Part shown: positions 37,556 through 49,100 of the stretch, in pieces
Layout: each line of letters opens with the position of its first letter
Numbering within the stretch: position 1 is the stretch's first letter
Source: Pithys albifrons albifrons
Lineage: Eukaryota; Chordata; Aves; Passeriformes; Thamnophilidae
Direction: 5' to 3'
Length of the DNA stretch: 64,000 nucleotides
Assembly: GCF_047495875.1 (NCBI RefSeq)
Contig: NC_092463.1
Location: 14,131,224-14,195,223 of the forward strand
Program-made: the position numbers and the translations under genes
Notes under the pieces: model-generated
Database searches by the model: none
The model's input: the letters and a program-made list of their open reading frames with translations, nothing else
Told to the model about the DNA's origin: nothing

Positions 37556-38689
37556 TATCAGACCTCTCACTAAACCTCCATAAAAAATATGCTTCTCGAG
37601 TATTTGTGCACTAACTATGTAGTCCTTAAAAAAAGTTCTTTAACTGTTTACTTTTTTACTTACTTCAGCATAATGTTAGTGGTTTATTTCAGTCCAAGAT
37701 CTAATGGTAAAATATTAAATTGTTTTATTTGTTTGGTCTTGGTGATACCTCTAATGTAAAGAGAATTTTTTTCTGCAATTTGCCCTTCTTTTAACTTTTC
37801 TGATGCACTTTAATCAGTGATTCTTCTGTGTGATGTGCTATTAAAAAAAATAAAAGAAAGAAAAATGGAAAGGTATTCTTTGTAAGTAACTGCAAAAATA
37901 AAAGACAGCCTAAAGTTTAACTGACTTTGTCCATTACCGTGTGAACCACATCTTGCAGGTTTGCATAACAAACTCTTCTCAAGAGGTTTGTGGGAAAGGT
38001 ATGAAGAGGGTTGCATATAGTCTGGTAAAGGAAGGATATTCAGTGCTGCTGTTCTTACACACTTGTACTTTTATCACTTCCTATCATCTCACTGGTCGTT
38101 AACCTCAAAAGTAGGACAAACTGCTAGAAGTGCTGTTGTGAGGCACTTCTAGGGTATCACAAAATGGTTAGAACCAGAAACCAATGCAGCAGTTAACATA
38201 TGCATTACCAGGCAGTGATACTAAGCAATTATAAAGCCCACTATTCCTTACAGTCCAGTGTGTTTAAACTTGTTTTCATGAAGAATAGGAGGGCCAGGTA
38301 AATGCCTAGCAGCATTAGTTTCTTAATCTTCAGTTTACTGAGCAGCTCTATGTTTCTACTGTATGAGTCCTTCTGGGATTTGCATTAGCAGAAGCCATAA
38401 TCCTTGCAGCTTTTTCTAAATGTAGTGGTGAGCATAAGTCACCCAACGCCTATGAAAATGGCACTGCCTCTTTTAGTGCTGCCTTGGAATGCAATCAGAG
38501 ACAGAGAAAGAAGATATTATGAGGTTAAAAAAGAACAAAACCAAAAACAAAATAAAAAAAAAAAAAGGAGGCAGAAAACTGAGTTATACAGGTAATAGCA
38601 TTTGGACATTGGAGCTTTTCCCAGCCTGAGCTATGCAGACATCAAGTAAGTAGTGGTCTTGACAGGACCATTGTACAGCAAGGAGTCAG
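37556..38689. other. Unique DNA, no gene recognised
   Basis: No gene recognised. An A-rich tract with AAAAC units and a run of about 12 A lies at 38525-38570. Confidence 0.5.
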
Positions 38690-38762
38690 TGATCCATAGC
38701 TCAGCTGGCCTGAGTGGGGCCAGGCAAATACAATGTGGTTCTCAGGCCTGACTGTGCTGCCC
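38690..38762 (+). pseudogene. Possible tRNA-derived relic (tRNA-Ile-like)
   Basis: TAGCTCAGCTGG at 38697-38708 is an exact tRNA A-box type sequence. GGTTCTCAGGCC at 38737-38748 is a degraded B-box in about the right place. The bases between (gagtggggcc...aaatac) resemble the anticodon region of tRNA-Ile. It may be the head of a tRNA-derived SINE such as is known in songbirds, or chance similarity. The arms no longer pair, so it is not a working tRNA. Confidence 0.3.
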
Positions 38763-39002
38763 AAATTGCTGGGTGCAGGACAGGCTCAGCCAGAGTGCTG
38801 TGCCACAGGAACTCGTGGGTGGCTCCACTGGGTAGAGGCCCCCTCATCACCTGCCTGGCCTTGCCTTTATCTAACAGTGCAGCAAGAAGTTCTCACGAGA
38901 ACATCCTTTCTTTTTGACTGTATAAATGACAAATACAGCCGTTTCCTTCTAAGAAAATACTATAAAAACTTGAAAGACCAAAAACTGAGGAACCCTGCAA
39001 TC
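38763..39002. other. GC-richer unassigned sequence
   Basis: The stretch to about 38890 is GC-richer than its surroundings and may belong to the same repeat as the tRNA-like relic, but I cannot assign it to a family. The frames there (38714-38917, 38733-39008) are unsupported. Confidence 0.35.
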
Positions 39003-39166
39003 ATATAATTATATAATGTCTTTCACTGGAAAGAACCTTAAAGATCAACTAGTTCCAACACCCCTGCTGTGGACAGGGACACCTTCCATTAGAGCAGTTT
39101 ACTCAGAGCTCCATCCAACCTGGCCTTAAACACTTCCAGGGATGGGTCATCTGTAACTTCTCTGGA
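39003..39166 (-). mobile_element. CR1 LINE 3' fragment, minus orientation
   Basis: The plus strand carries the reverse complement of a CR1 3' end: 'aaccttaaagatcaactag', 'gacagggacaccttccatt', 'ccatccaacctggccttaa' and 'cacttccagggatgggtca'. The 3' octamer side (left) is degraded. 5'-truncated within the 3' untranslated region. Confidence 0.9.
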
Positions 39167-39329
39167 TCTGCATGGCATGCTGAGCATAGAACAGAATTCA
39201 ATCACACTTGTTAAGGCTGAAGGGCTGGGTGATTATCTTGCTACTCTCATAATATTAAATCTAATAAATAGCATTTTAAATCATTTATCGCAGAATCTGC
39301 ATTCTTTCTTTCATAACAGGCCTGAATCT

Positions 39330-40320
39330 CCTGGTGCAATACACAAAGCAGAATGCAGACATGGATCAGGGGAATGGGGACCAGTTAAGAGGGGCCAGTG
39401 CAAGCCCCTTATTCAAAAAATGAGGCAATGAGAATGGGGGAAGAGATTCTGAATACTCTACAGTCAAGTCAAAAAATTATGCCTGCGACTCAAAACATGA
39501 GCCTTTGTGAGAGAGAAGATATAGAAATCTGTCCCTGTCCTTTCATGGAAAGTGCCAACCAAAGACCAGTTCTCGTTCCCCATCAAACATGTCACAGGGC
39601 TGGTGTGAGAGTCATATGATTCAGGCTCGGTTATGGACAATAGGAGAAAGATTGAAAGCTGGCTCATCTCACAGGCCAACAACCCAGATTATAGGGACAG
39701 CTATGACTTTTGCTACCAGCGAGTCCCTGAGACAGAGGTGTCCTATGAGAACTCTGACAGAGACAGAACAGAGCAATGTTCATGGTCTCAGTCTTGGTCT
39801 CAGTCCCATTCTCGGCCACTTCATGCCGCATGTGGTAAGGAAAGCCCCAGGAGTAAGCCATGTAATGAACGTAATTGGGTGTGGTCCATTCTGCATGAAC
39901 TGAGGGAAGACATAAAGAAGTGGGATGGTGAACCCACCTCTAAACTTGAAGCCCAGCTATAGGAATTAAGACAGAAAAAGCTGGTGAAAAAGCTGCCCAC
40001 ATAATTGAGGCAAAGACCCCAGAAAAGAGACATTGATCTCTGTGACACAAAAGGAGCAACTTCCTCAGTTCTGATGGAGGAGCCTCTGACAGAACATCGC
40101 TGAGGTCAGAATGTGAATACTCTGATCAGGAGCAGCAATAGAGGGGCCCTGCCTCTGGCCAGGAGAAGGAGAGAGACAACTGAGTCTATTGGACTCTGTG
40201 GATTCGGTGGTCTGGCACATCTGACCCACAAAAATTTCAAGCTTTACTAGATACAGGCACACGAGGCACATTGATGCCATCAAGGCAAAAAAGCACAGAG
40301 CCCATCTGGTTTCAGGCTGT
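39330..40320 (+). pseudogene. Decayed endogenous retrovirus gag-pro fragment (probable ERVL type)
   Basis: The stretch reads as retroviral gag C-terminus followed by the start of the protease. The frame from 39633 to 39962 encodes a hydrophilic, serine- and arginine-rich part. It leads into a likely coiled coil around residues 81-109 (HELREDIKKW...KLEAQL) and then stops at 39960-39962. Further stops follow, and the reading shifts to another frame. At 40238-40258 that frame gives QALLDTG, the retroviral aspartic-protease active-site motif (LLDTG), followed by TLMPS, which fits avian ERVL-class proteases. Reverse transcriptase, integrase and LTRs are absent on both sides. No intact gene remains. 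The family assignment rests on motif recognition only. Confidence 0.72.
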
Positions 40321-41684
40321 CAGAAAATCTAATTTGGATTTGCCCTGGAACAACAACTGACTTTCCTGTTTCTAATCTCACAAATGGGAATAAAATCAGG
40401 AAGAGGGAAATCAGTGTTGCTTGACTGCTATTTCAACACTCAGCAAGCCACATGTGTATGAAAACAATTACCTTTCGATGAAAGAATGATGAGTGCATTA
40501 AGTGAACATAGGTAGTAGAAGATAAGTCATAAAATATTCCATTGTCATTAATGCAGGAGTGGTTAACTAGAGGAATAAAGAATTAAAAGCTTGGACCTCT
40601 CATTAATACTAATATAGTCTTCATGTTTCTATATTTTAATACTATCTGGTGTACCTGCATATATTTCATTTACAGTATGGGCTAAGTAGTGCCCGCTATA
40701 GCTAACATTTTTGGCATAGTCATATTTTCCTGAAAGCTTATTTTGAGACTAATACTGTTCAATATTCTCCTTTGATACAGAGTTACTTTGTGTTTCAAGG
40801 AGGCAGAGGCTAAAATCTGTGAAACAATGATTTTTCAGTTCCTTGGTTTTTACACAAAACATCATCCCCGCTGACATATACATGCTATGTTGTTTTGGAT
40901 CATCCTGAATTTTTCAGTTTTCTGAATTCCTCTTGTTTTGCATAACAATATTTCTGGTTGAAACAAAAGGTTTCTTCAGCCTGGAACAAAATGTTTCAGT
41001 TCAATTAGGTTCATTTTTAATTAAAAAAAAAAAAGAACTTAGGAAATTAAAGGCTAGCCTCATAATTAGATTTAAATACTAACCACAAGACCCAGAAGGC
41101 ACTATCCTTCTAATAACAAGGCCAGTTCTGAGTGGTTTTTCTTTGGTGTGTGAAGGTTTCAGACCTTTAGACCTTTTGCATGATTCAGCACAGGGCTTTG
41201 GGTTCTTAAGTATTCTGGATGTTACTTCTGTCAGACTTAAACATTCCTTAAGCCACCTTTAGATAGACATTTTCCATGCTCATCTCTTACAGATGCTTGT
41301 GCTACTAATTTTTGCAATTCAGGTGCACTGTAAAAAAAAAAAAGAATGTTTTGCACAGTGAAGCAGAACCTAGTGACAGCTCATATTTGGGCAGGCACAA
41401 TACTAAATTCAGGGTTACTTTCTTACGATCTGAAACCAGCGTGGGCATACTACCTTAGAATGCACACAAGCTACTAAGTCTTGCCCTTCAGGTGGTGTGT
41501 GGGGTTATTGCCATGCAAACACTTCCAGTTGCATAGTTAGTTTAGTTTCGCATAGCTCTGGCACTTCTGTACCATGCTGAGTTGAGGTTGGTATACAGTA
41601 GTTGGGAAATGCAATAATTTAGTATTAGCCTGTACCCATTTTCCCTTGACACATGCACATGAACACATATAATCTCTGTTAAAA
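40321..41684. other. Unique DNA between retroelements
   Basis: No gene recognised. A homopolymer of about 12 A occurs at about 41023-41034 and another at 41332-41343. Confidence 0.5.
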
Positions 41685-41855
41685 CAGATGCCTGGACAGG
41701 CTGTGCAGCTGCCATCCTTGGAGGTTTTCAAGGTACAACTGGACAAAGTACTGAACAACCTGGCCTCACAAATCACCCTACTCTGAGAAGCAGGTTCAAC
41801 TAGAGACCTCCTGAAGTCCATGCCAGACTAGATTATCCTGTGATCCCAGGGTCCT
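41685..41855 (+). mobile_element. CR1 LINE 3' fragment, plus orientation
   Basis: Plus-strand CR1 3' untranslated region with the cues 'ccatccttggaggttttca', 'caactggacaaagtactga' and 'agagacctcctgaagtcca', closing near 'cctgtgatcc', a degraded terminal octamer. It is more diverged than the copies at 11248 and 39003. Confidence 0.85.
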
Positions 41856-43864
41856 GTCCAGGCATTCAGTTCCCTCTACTGCACCAACTTCATTAGGAAC
41901 TTCAGCATTTAAGATGTGTAGAAAGAGATTCATAATATCAGGTTTGCACTGGTGTATAGTGGCAAACAGCGCTGAAGAGGTAGCATTGTCCAAAGACTAA
42001 GACACTGTGTCAAGCCTCAGAAAATTTAGACATCACCTGAGAAAGGTTGCTATATCATCATTGCCTGTCTGTTCCTCCTTTTTATTCTTCATATTTTAGC
42101 AGGGACATTCTATAAAGAGGAACTGCCTCATGGCACTTAAAGTCTATAATAAGGCTAGGTTTCAATTTCACTTGGGACTTCCTGGCTTAGCTATTAAGTA
42201 AATAATAACAATTCAAGGCTTTCAGTGAATCTATGCCAGTTTGCACCCTCTTAAGGGATAGTGAAGGCCAGAAGGATCATGTACTCTCTAATTATACACC
42301 CTGACCTCCAAATAAAAACTTCACTCAGTCCTTCAGGCAGTAAAAATAATTACTACAGGTTTGAGGCCCTGAAATAATATACTCTTTATTGTTCCCAAAT
42401 AAGTATTTACAAATCTAAATTCATCACCTTATAAGATGTCTAAGCACAGGTTACAAAAGTCAATATAAAAGTAAATGTTTACAAGTGGCCTATCCACTAG
42501 TACATTCACATAAAATACGGTGAGTTTTAACAAAGATAGGCATTTTTAAAAGTTGCCTATCTAGTGACTGGGAAGGACAGCATATTTCAAATATTTGCCT
42601 GAAAGAAATGCACGCAAGTGCATAGACTGTTCATCAGCCTCCATGGGAAAAAATTATGCTCTCCATCAAAAATAAAGACTCCCCATGCAAAGAAGAGTGA
42701 TATGGGGCAAAGTGGGACTACTGTAGGAATGTATACCTATAGAGTTCACATCTGAAAAATGATACTGCCTGGCAGCCTGCCTCAGGAGAGAAGGATGGAT
42801 CACACTGCAATGCTGCAGAAAGGTGAGACTTGAAATTATGAAATGGGTTAGCTTATCACTCACCCTGGCAGACTGAAAATACAGAATCCTCTCTTGCTGT
42901 GGTTTGTAATAAGGTATAGTTCTATATTTGCCCTTTGTCAAAAGAGAAAATTCCTTCTGCATATTTGCCCTTTGAAAGCAACTCAGAAATTAGACTCCAT
43001 GCTCAGTAAGATCCTTTGTGGTTCAAACAATTTGCAGATTCTGCACACAAAATTTGTAAACTCTGTCCAGTCACTCCTTGCTCATATGAAAAGCCTATTC
43101 AGTGAGTGAGTTAACTCAAGGCATTGAAAGTCAAAGACTGGTTATTGAAAGAACCCATCTTTCTTAAAATTATACCTTATAAACATGTGTGTCTGTCTGG
43201 CACATATGTATAGACAGATGTGCACTCCTAAACCATCTCACCATCTATGTGTGGTTTATGGGAAAGCGCAGGACTTTCAGAAGCTGGCAGGCAAGTCCTC
43301 TGTCCTGGATTTGGGCTGTTTGGGTGTCAGCTTTATTTAGAGTTGTGTCATATACCAGGCATAAGTCATGCTCTTTTTACATAGTTCAATTAAAATCTTT
43401 CATTCAGAAGCATTTTGTATATTGATGGTTCAAAATTACTTACAAGTCACTAAAAATCTTGCCAGGTAGCTTTGTGGTCACTTATATCTTTCATTCAGCC
43501 TAAAATACTTTCCAATAAAGCTTTAAAATACCATACAGAAATTTTCTTACAGTACTTCTACCTGCTATTTCAGCAGTTTAATTGCTGCAGTCTGAGATGT
43601 CAGTGGCCATGGAAATCCTGAGTAAGGGCAGAGGGGGAGAGAAAGAAAGACAGAGCTCTCTAAAAGAAAAGGTGGGGGAGGTGGAAAGCAAAGTTAAAAT
43701 TCATCCATGGAATTAGTTTCAATTTCAAAGTAATATTCATAGACCATTTAGAATGTCATCATGGTTCTTAAAAACTGTGATTGATGGCATGTGTTGGCAG
43801 GATAATGTAACATGAAAAAGAATATCGGACTGTATTAGATTACTTTTTCCATTCCTTCTGCCCT
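41856..43864. other. Unique DNA, no gene recognised
   Basis: Nothing recognised apart from a purine-rich stretch at about 43627-43690 (GA- and GGGGGA-rich). Confidence 0.5.
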
Positions 43865-43878
43865 CCCCCCCCCCCCCC
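43865..43878. repeat. Poly-C homopolymer
   Basis: Fourteen consecutive C on the plus strand, within a C/T-rich run that begins near 43856. The opposite strand is a G-run. Length is likely to be variable. Confidence 0.85.
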
Positions 43879-46054
43879 GTTTTCCAAACTTGTGGGTGAA
43901 TTGTAACGTGTATCGGAGTCAGGGAACTGCCAGGAGCCAATGGTACTGTAGTCAGGAAAGGCATTAAAAGGCATGTGTGAAGGTTCTGTCACCATATTCT
44001 ATTTTCCCCTTTACAGTCCTACACGCTACCACTCCACCTCATGGAGGAGGTTGGTTTTGCTGAGTGATGCCACCCAAAGTGGTGGTTTCATAATGTGGTT
44101 TAGAGTGAACTAAAACTCATGAGGTGACTTAACTGGAGCAATGTTACTGAAGTTCATTCTAAGAGTTGTGGATAAAACAATACCAATGTTTTATTTGCAA
44201 ATATTTAAATCAACATTTTATTTTAAGCTACTGTAATCTGTATTATATAATTAACAGACTTACAGAGATTTAGAAGTATTTCTAATTTTTGAAGTGACCC
44301 TACCTTGCCACTCTGGAGAAACAGGCAAGGACTAGGAGAAATAAGGGACCTAGCAACACGTAGAAATGAAGGGCCTGCTGCCCACACTTCTCATAACCTT
44401 ACTTTATCTTTCTCCCCTGTTCAATTCTATTTATTCTTTATTGGTGAGACTTCTTTCCATTACTGCCTCTTTTCTCAACCTGTTTCTCCTTCTCCCTAAC
44501 TTCTCAAGACTTTGCTGAAAAGGATGCCACATAACAAAACTCTCATCAGCAACTGCCACAATCTCGTTCTCACTTAGGGTCCCCTGTACTTGATGCCGTT
44601 TGTTGGTCTGCAGGTCATGTGAGACAAAGGTCATGGGCATTTTTAGTCACTAAGTAAGACCCAGACAGGACAGTTTGGGAGCCCCAGACTCACTGTGGAG
44701 ATACACTGTGACTTTCTGTTGTGTCCTGTTTCCCCTCTGGAGAAGTCATTGTGGTTTAAAAGGTGGATCAAATATAGAGCCTGCCAAGTTCCATGGCACT
44801 GCCTGAATGGGTCATGGAGTGACAGTACACATTGGCAGAAGCAGGACAGAGTGATGCAAAGACCCCTGATGACCAGGATATACAGAAGCCCCTCACAGCC
44901 TTCTGTATTTGCTAGTGTAAACTGGAAAGCAACTGTCACCTGCAGGTAGTACTTCAGTAGAAAAACAAGAGTAAATATGTCAATGCCTCACAAGAGTTAT
45001 CTCTGCAAACTCATTTTTCAACCTAAAGGTGGTGAAGACTGGTGGAGGAGTACATTGGGACATTGTGGGTAGGACCATAAAGCTGTTACAAACCAGGAGC
45101 TGCCTTTGACCCTGTTAGGAGCCATCCCTGCACCACACTTAATAAGTAGACACAACATCTGGATTGTCTTGAGCCCTCACAGGCATAGTATTTCATGGAA
45201 AGAAGACCATCAAGAGACTTAAAGCAATATCATTTGTCAGGACTGGTTTCATGCATAAGTGATGCTGGCAGCTATGCTGTGAATGCCATGCAGGAGTTAA
45301 GAGGAGCATTCTCACCATCTCCAGGCTCTGGCAAGGGGATTCAAGGTTTCCAACTAGAAACAGAGCAAAATGCAGACGTTGCAAAGTCATGCAAATTCAG
45401 ACTGAAACAAAGGTCAGTGTGAACCCTCGTGAACTTCTGTTAATCTATGAGATTCTCAGGGCTCTAATTGTGCATTGTAATATATTGAAAAGGTTTTTGC
45501 TTTAGCAGAACTAATCAGGACAGTGACTGGATCTTACACCTAGAGAATCAAAAACCTTTTATCTCCCTTGACACTTCAGGCAAAACCTCAGGATAGTCAA
45601 ATCCAGTCCTGCAGTGTTTTAGTGACTGAAATTCTGTGTTTTTATGCCAGTTTTCCAGCTGATAACTCTTACAGTTGTCAGGACACAAAGACCTGAAAAT
45701 GAGCACATTTCTAGATGACCATCAGTGTATAATTAGTCCATTAAAATTGTCAATATGCCACTTTTGGTTAGTTAAAAGGTGCATCAACATCATTCTATTG
45801 TTGAAAAATAGAAGACCTTTTTTCCTCCAAGGAGAAAGCAAACTTGCTCCTTCACCTGTGATTTCTGATTTATGGTTTATGTTTACAACACTCAGTTGAT
45901 ACCACAAATGGGCTTGCTGGTAATTTCTACTGTAACTGCAGGTAAGCCAAGTTAAAGTCAACGAGAACTGTGCTGGGAGTATGTAAAGTAAAAATTTTAA
46001 GCCTTCAGAAAAGAATCAGACTCTAGATTTTTCATTGTGAACATTCAAAGACAT
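43879..46054. other. Unique DNA, no gene recognised
   Basis: No recognisable gene or mobile element. Overlapping frames on both strands at 44305-44949 and 45193-45422 are unsupported. Confidence 0.5.
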
Positions 46055-46185
46055 CTTTTGACTGAACCTCAATCCCCATATGTAAAATGGAGATGATAAC
46101 AGTGCCTTGGCTCACGAGGTTTCTGTAATGATCAACTTGTTCAGTTTGTACAGAACAGAGGATCAGAACAGCCAGTGCCCTGAAG
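46055..46185 (+). mobile_element. MIR-like ancient SINE fragment
   Basis: The stretch follows the 3' half of the MIR/CORE-SINE consensus: 'cctcaatccccatatgtaa', 'aaaatggagatgataacag', 'tgccttggctcacgaggtt' and 'tctgtaatgatcaac', with 'cagaacagccagtgccctg' near the end. MIR relics are shared among amniotes, so the copy is very old. High divergence limits certainty on the exact ends. Confidence 0.65.
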
Positions 46186-49100
46186 CTCCAATCTTTTACA
46201 TCAGACAGTGACCTGGCCTCAGGCAGAACATCATTCATGCCAAGAATCCTTCTTAATTGGTGGCCATGTAACAGTGACATGTTGAGCTAGTTGTGCTGTG
46301 ATGCAATGTATCGTGAGACATGTACATTCTCAGATAAAGAAATGTGTTGCAATGAAACAAATTCTTGTTTTTCTATCAATAATTACATTTTGATTGCGAT
46401 TTCCATTTTGTAAACATAGTTTTGAATGAGCAATTCCTGTGTTCACAAAGCTCAGAAAATCATGTACAGTGTTAGAGGAAGCCAGACAAGCTACCTGATT
46501 TGAATTCATAAGTTCCTTTTATTACTTTTTTTTCCATCATTTTTAATAGGTAAACACTAAGAAGGATGATTTGCAATCATCAGCTGTGTGAGGCTTGCTC
46601 TATATGCATGGCGCAGTTTTCCCATGGAAAGCGTTGTCTGGAATGCAAAAATTTACTTGTGAAAAATTACAGATATAAAACTTCCAGGATATTTCCAAAG
46701 AAGGGTAGTAAGATTGCCTCTGCCAGGCTAGCCCCAGAAGTCCCAAATCTGCAGTGCTTGTTTGGATGAAATTGTTTTATTTTTGTCAAACTTTTTCTTT
46801 TTTTTCCTCCTTCCAACTTGTACAAACTCTTTGCATATTTTTTTAATACACATGAATAAAAGATATTCCTGCGGACTGATGTAGTACACAGGCTTTCCAG
46901 ATCAAATGTTTTCCTTCTCCAGGTGAAATGTGGAAATGAGAGATAGCGTTGTCATTATACTGTATTATTTGTTTGTTTGAACAAATATGGCCACAGCAAT
47001 CATTTTCATCGATTTTCTAAGAATATAGGGTGGGGGTTTTTAACAGAAATCAATAAATACAAAATTTTATATAAAGCCTTTAGTGAAAAATATTCCTCCC
47101 TCAACCTCATGTATATTAAAGTGCACAGAATATGCTGACTAGCATAATGCAATAAAAGTGATTACTTGGAGGCAGTGGAGGTGATTAAATATCACACAGT
47201 AGTCAGAGTTACCTGAAAATATTATGCATCCAACACTCAAGAGTGGGAAAAAAACCCACATCACAACAAACAAGTTCCTTGAAAGTTTGCAGTTCCTAGT
47301 CAGCCACCCCTGTTCTATACATGGCCTTATGGATGGGGTTTTAATGGATGCATTACAACAGCAAGCATTGTCTTACCAATGTGAAAAACTTCATCATTAG
47401 AAGGAAGGCAGATGAATGTCCATTGTAACACATGTATTTTGACAAGGAATACTTAGATTCTCCTGAGAAAACAACATAGGCAAAGAATCTGCCTGTTTAC
47501 ATTTGACGTGGTTAAATATTGAGGAGCTTGTTCAACTGGTTGCTGAGAAAACTGGAGAATTTACTGTTGGCACTGGGGAGGCTAATTCCTCACTTGACGA
47601 CTGGCTGACTTAGCCACACATTTCTAAGTCTGAAATTCAGTAATGATTTAAAGCAGGGAAAAACCATCAATTAGTAATTTTCAAACTCCCTCGAGGTATT
47701 GAAAGTATGGAAACTATTATTTGCAATAGGGAAAAGTAACTTAAGTTTTAGAACAGAATATGTTGATGATGGCATGAAACTTTAACAAATACAATATTCT
47801 TTGGTCTTCTTACTAAATTTATTGTCAATATGGGTGAAATCTGAGGAGGGAATATGAGTAATGAACCACAGATCAGAGAAATCCCTATAGATATTCTTCT
47901 ATTCATTAGAACACATATTCTCTGTTGAAAATGTACATATTGGAGTTGATTCTTTTTACTGGACCTCTTCTTCATATCCTCCATCTCCCTGTAGTGCCAG
48001 ACTGCAGCTCTTTGTCTCCTTGCAGATCCCCAATTTTAATGCACTACCAGCTTGCCAATCTAGTTTTTTAAAAAACTCACTGAACCTTAATTTATTCCAG
48101 ATCTTGCTTTAAATGAGAAGCACAAGAGTAACTTTAACAATGATCTGTTCCCAGGAGTTCTTGAACACCTCCAACTCCGTGTTGCTTGCTTCTGTGAAAA
48201 TTGTAAGGTCTCAGCTCACCTTTTCCAAGACCTGACTTCTGATTATTCTACAAAATATTATGTTCACTCCAGACCACTGATCTTAGGTATTCTCAGTTTC
48301 TTTACCATAAATACACACCACTTTATTTGATGGAAGCTTTCTGCATTTTACCTTTCACACATTGCTATGAACTGACCAATTTGATCAAGATTTGTGTAAG
48401 TAACATTTCTCCATTTAGATTCTTGCTTCCTGGTGCCCTGAACAAAATTAAGATCAGAGTTGCTCCCTTAAAATTGTAGGTTTCTAGCTCTCTATGCACA
48501 AAAGCATATGCTTAAGTCACACTGCCCAAATGAGAAGAGTTCTGCCTTGCTGCTCAGCCCTGCAGACCTGTGTCCATCCAGGCACGGCTGAGCAACCCAT
48601 TACCTCCTAATGTGCAACTTTCTTTTGGATCCAGAAACACACATCTAAATTCCCTGTAAGGAGGACCACAGCTGTAGCCCAGTACTCTAGGCATTTATCT
48701 GAGGAAGAAAAGTTGCATGGTTCTCCAAGAACTTTTTATGCATTCTACCCAGTACTGTTTTAATCTATAGTTCAAAAACTCTCCTAAAAGCAGAATCCCC
48801 AACTCAGAGGTTTGCCTGAATTATCTAGTGGGAACAAATGTTGGAGAAGCATTGAATGAGACCACGTTTGGTTTGAAAGTTAAGACAAATTGCAAAATAA
48901 TCGGAGATAAGTAAAAGTCAGTTTATTAGTGTCTACTCACTGAATTATGTAGATTTTGGGTTCCAGTGGGGAAAAAATATCATTTACTACTTGTCTAATA
49001 ATAATTGAACATGCTAAATAAAAACCCATCATCCTAAAGTACACGCTTTCAGAAAAGCCTTGCAAGTGCTTTATAAACTAAGGGTCAAATAGTATTCTTA

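Noticed and set aside
37221..37583. 120-codon frame rich in FLSFF repeats
   Set aside because: It is the direct translation of a TTTC microsatellite.
46540..46865. Possible terminal exon: T-rich tract ending in AG, a cysteine-containing frame, then AATAAA
   Set aside because: The peptide resembles no known protein and no upstream exon could be paired with it. The signals are common by chance.
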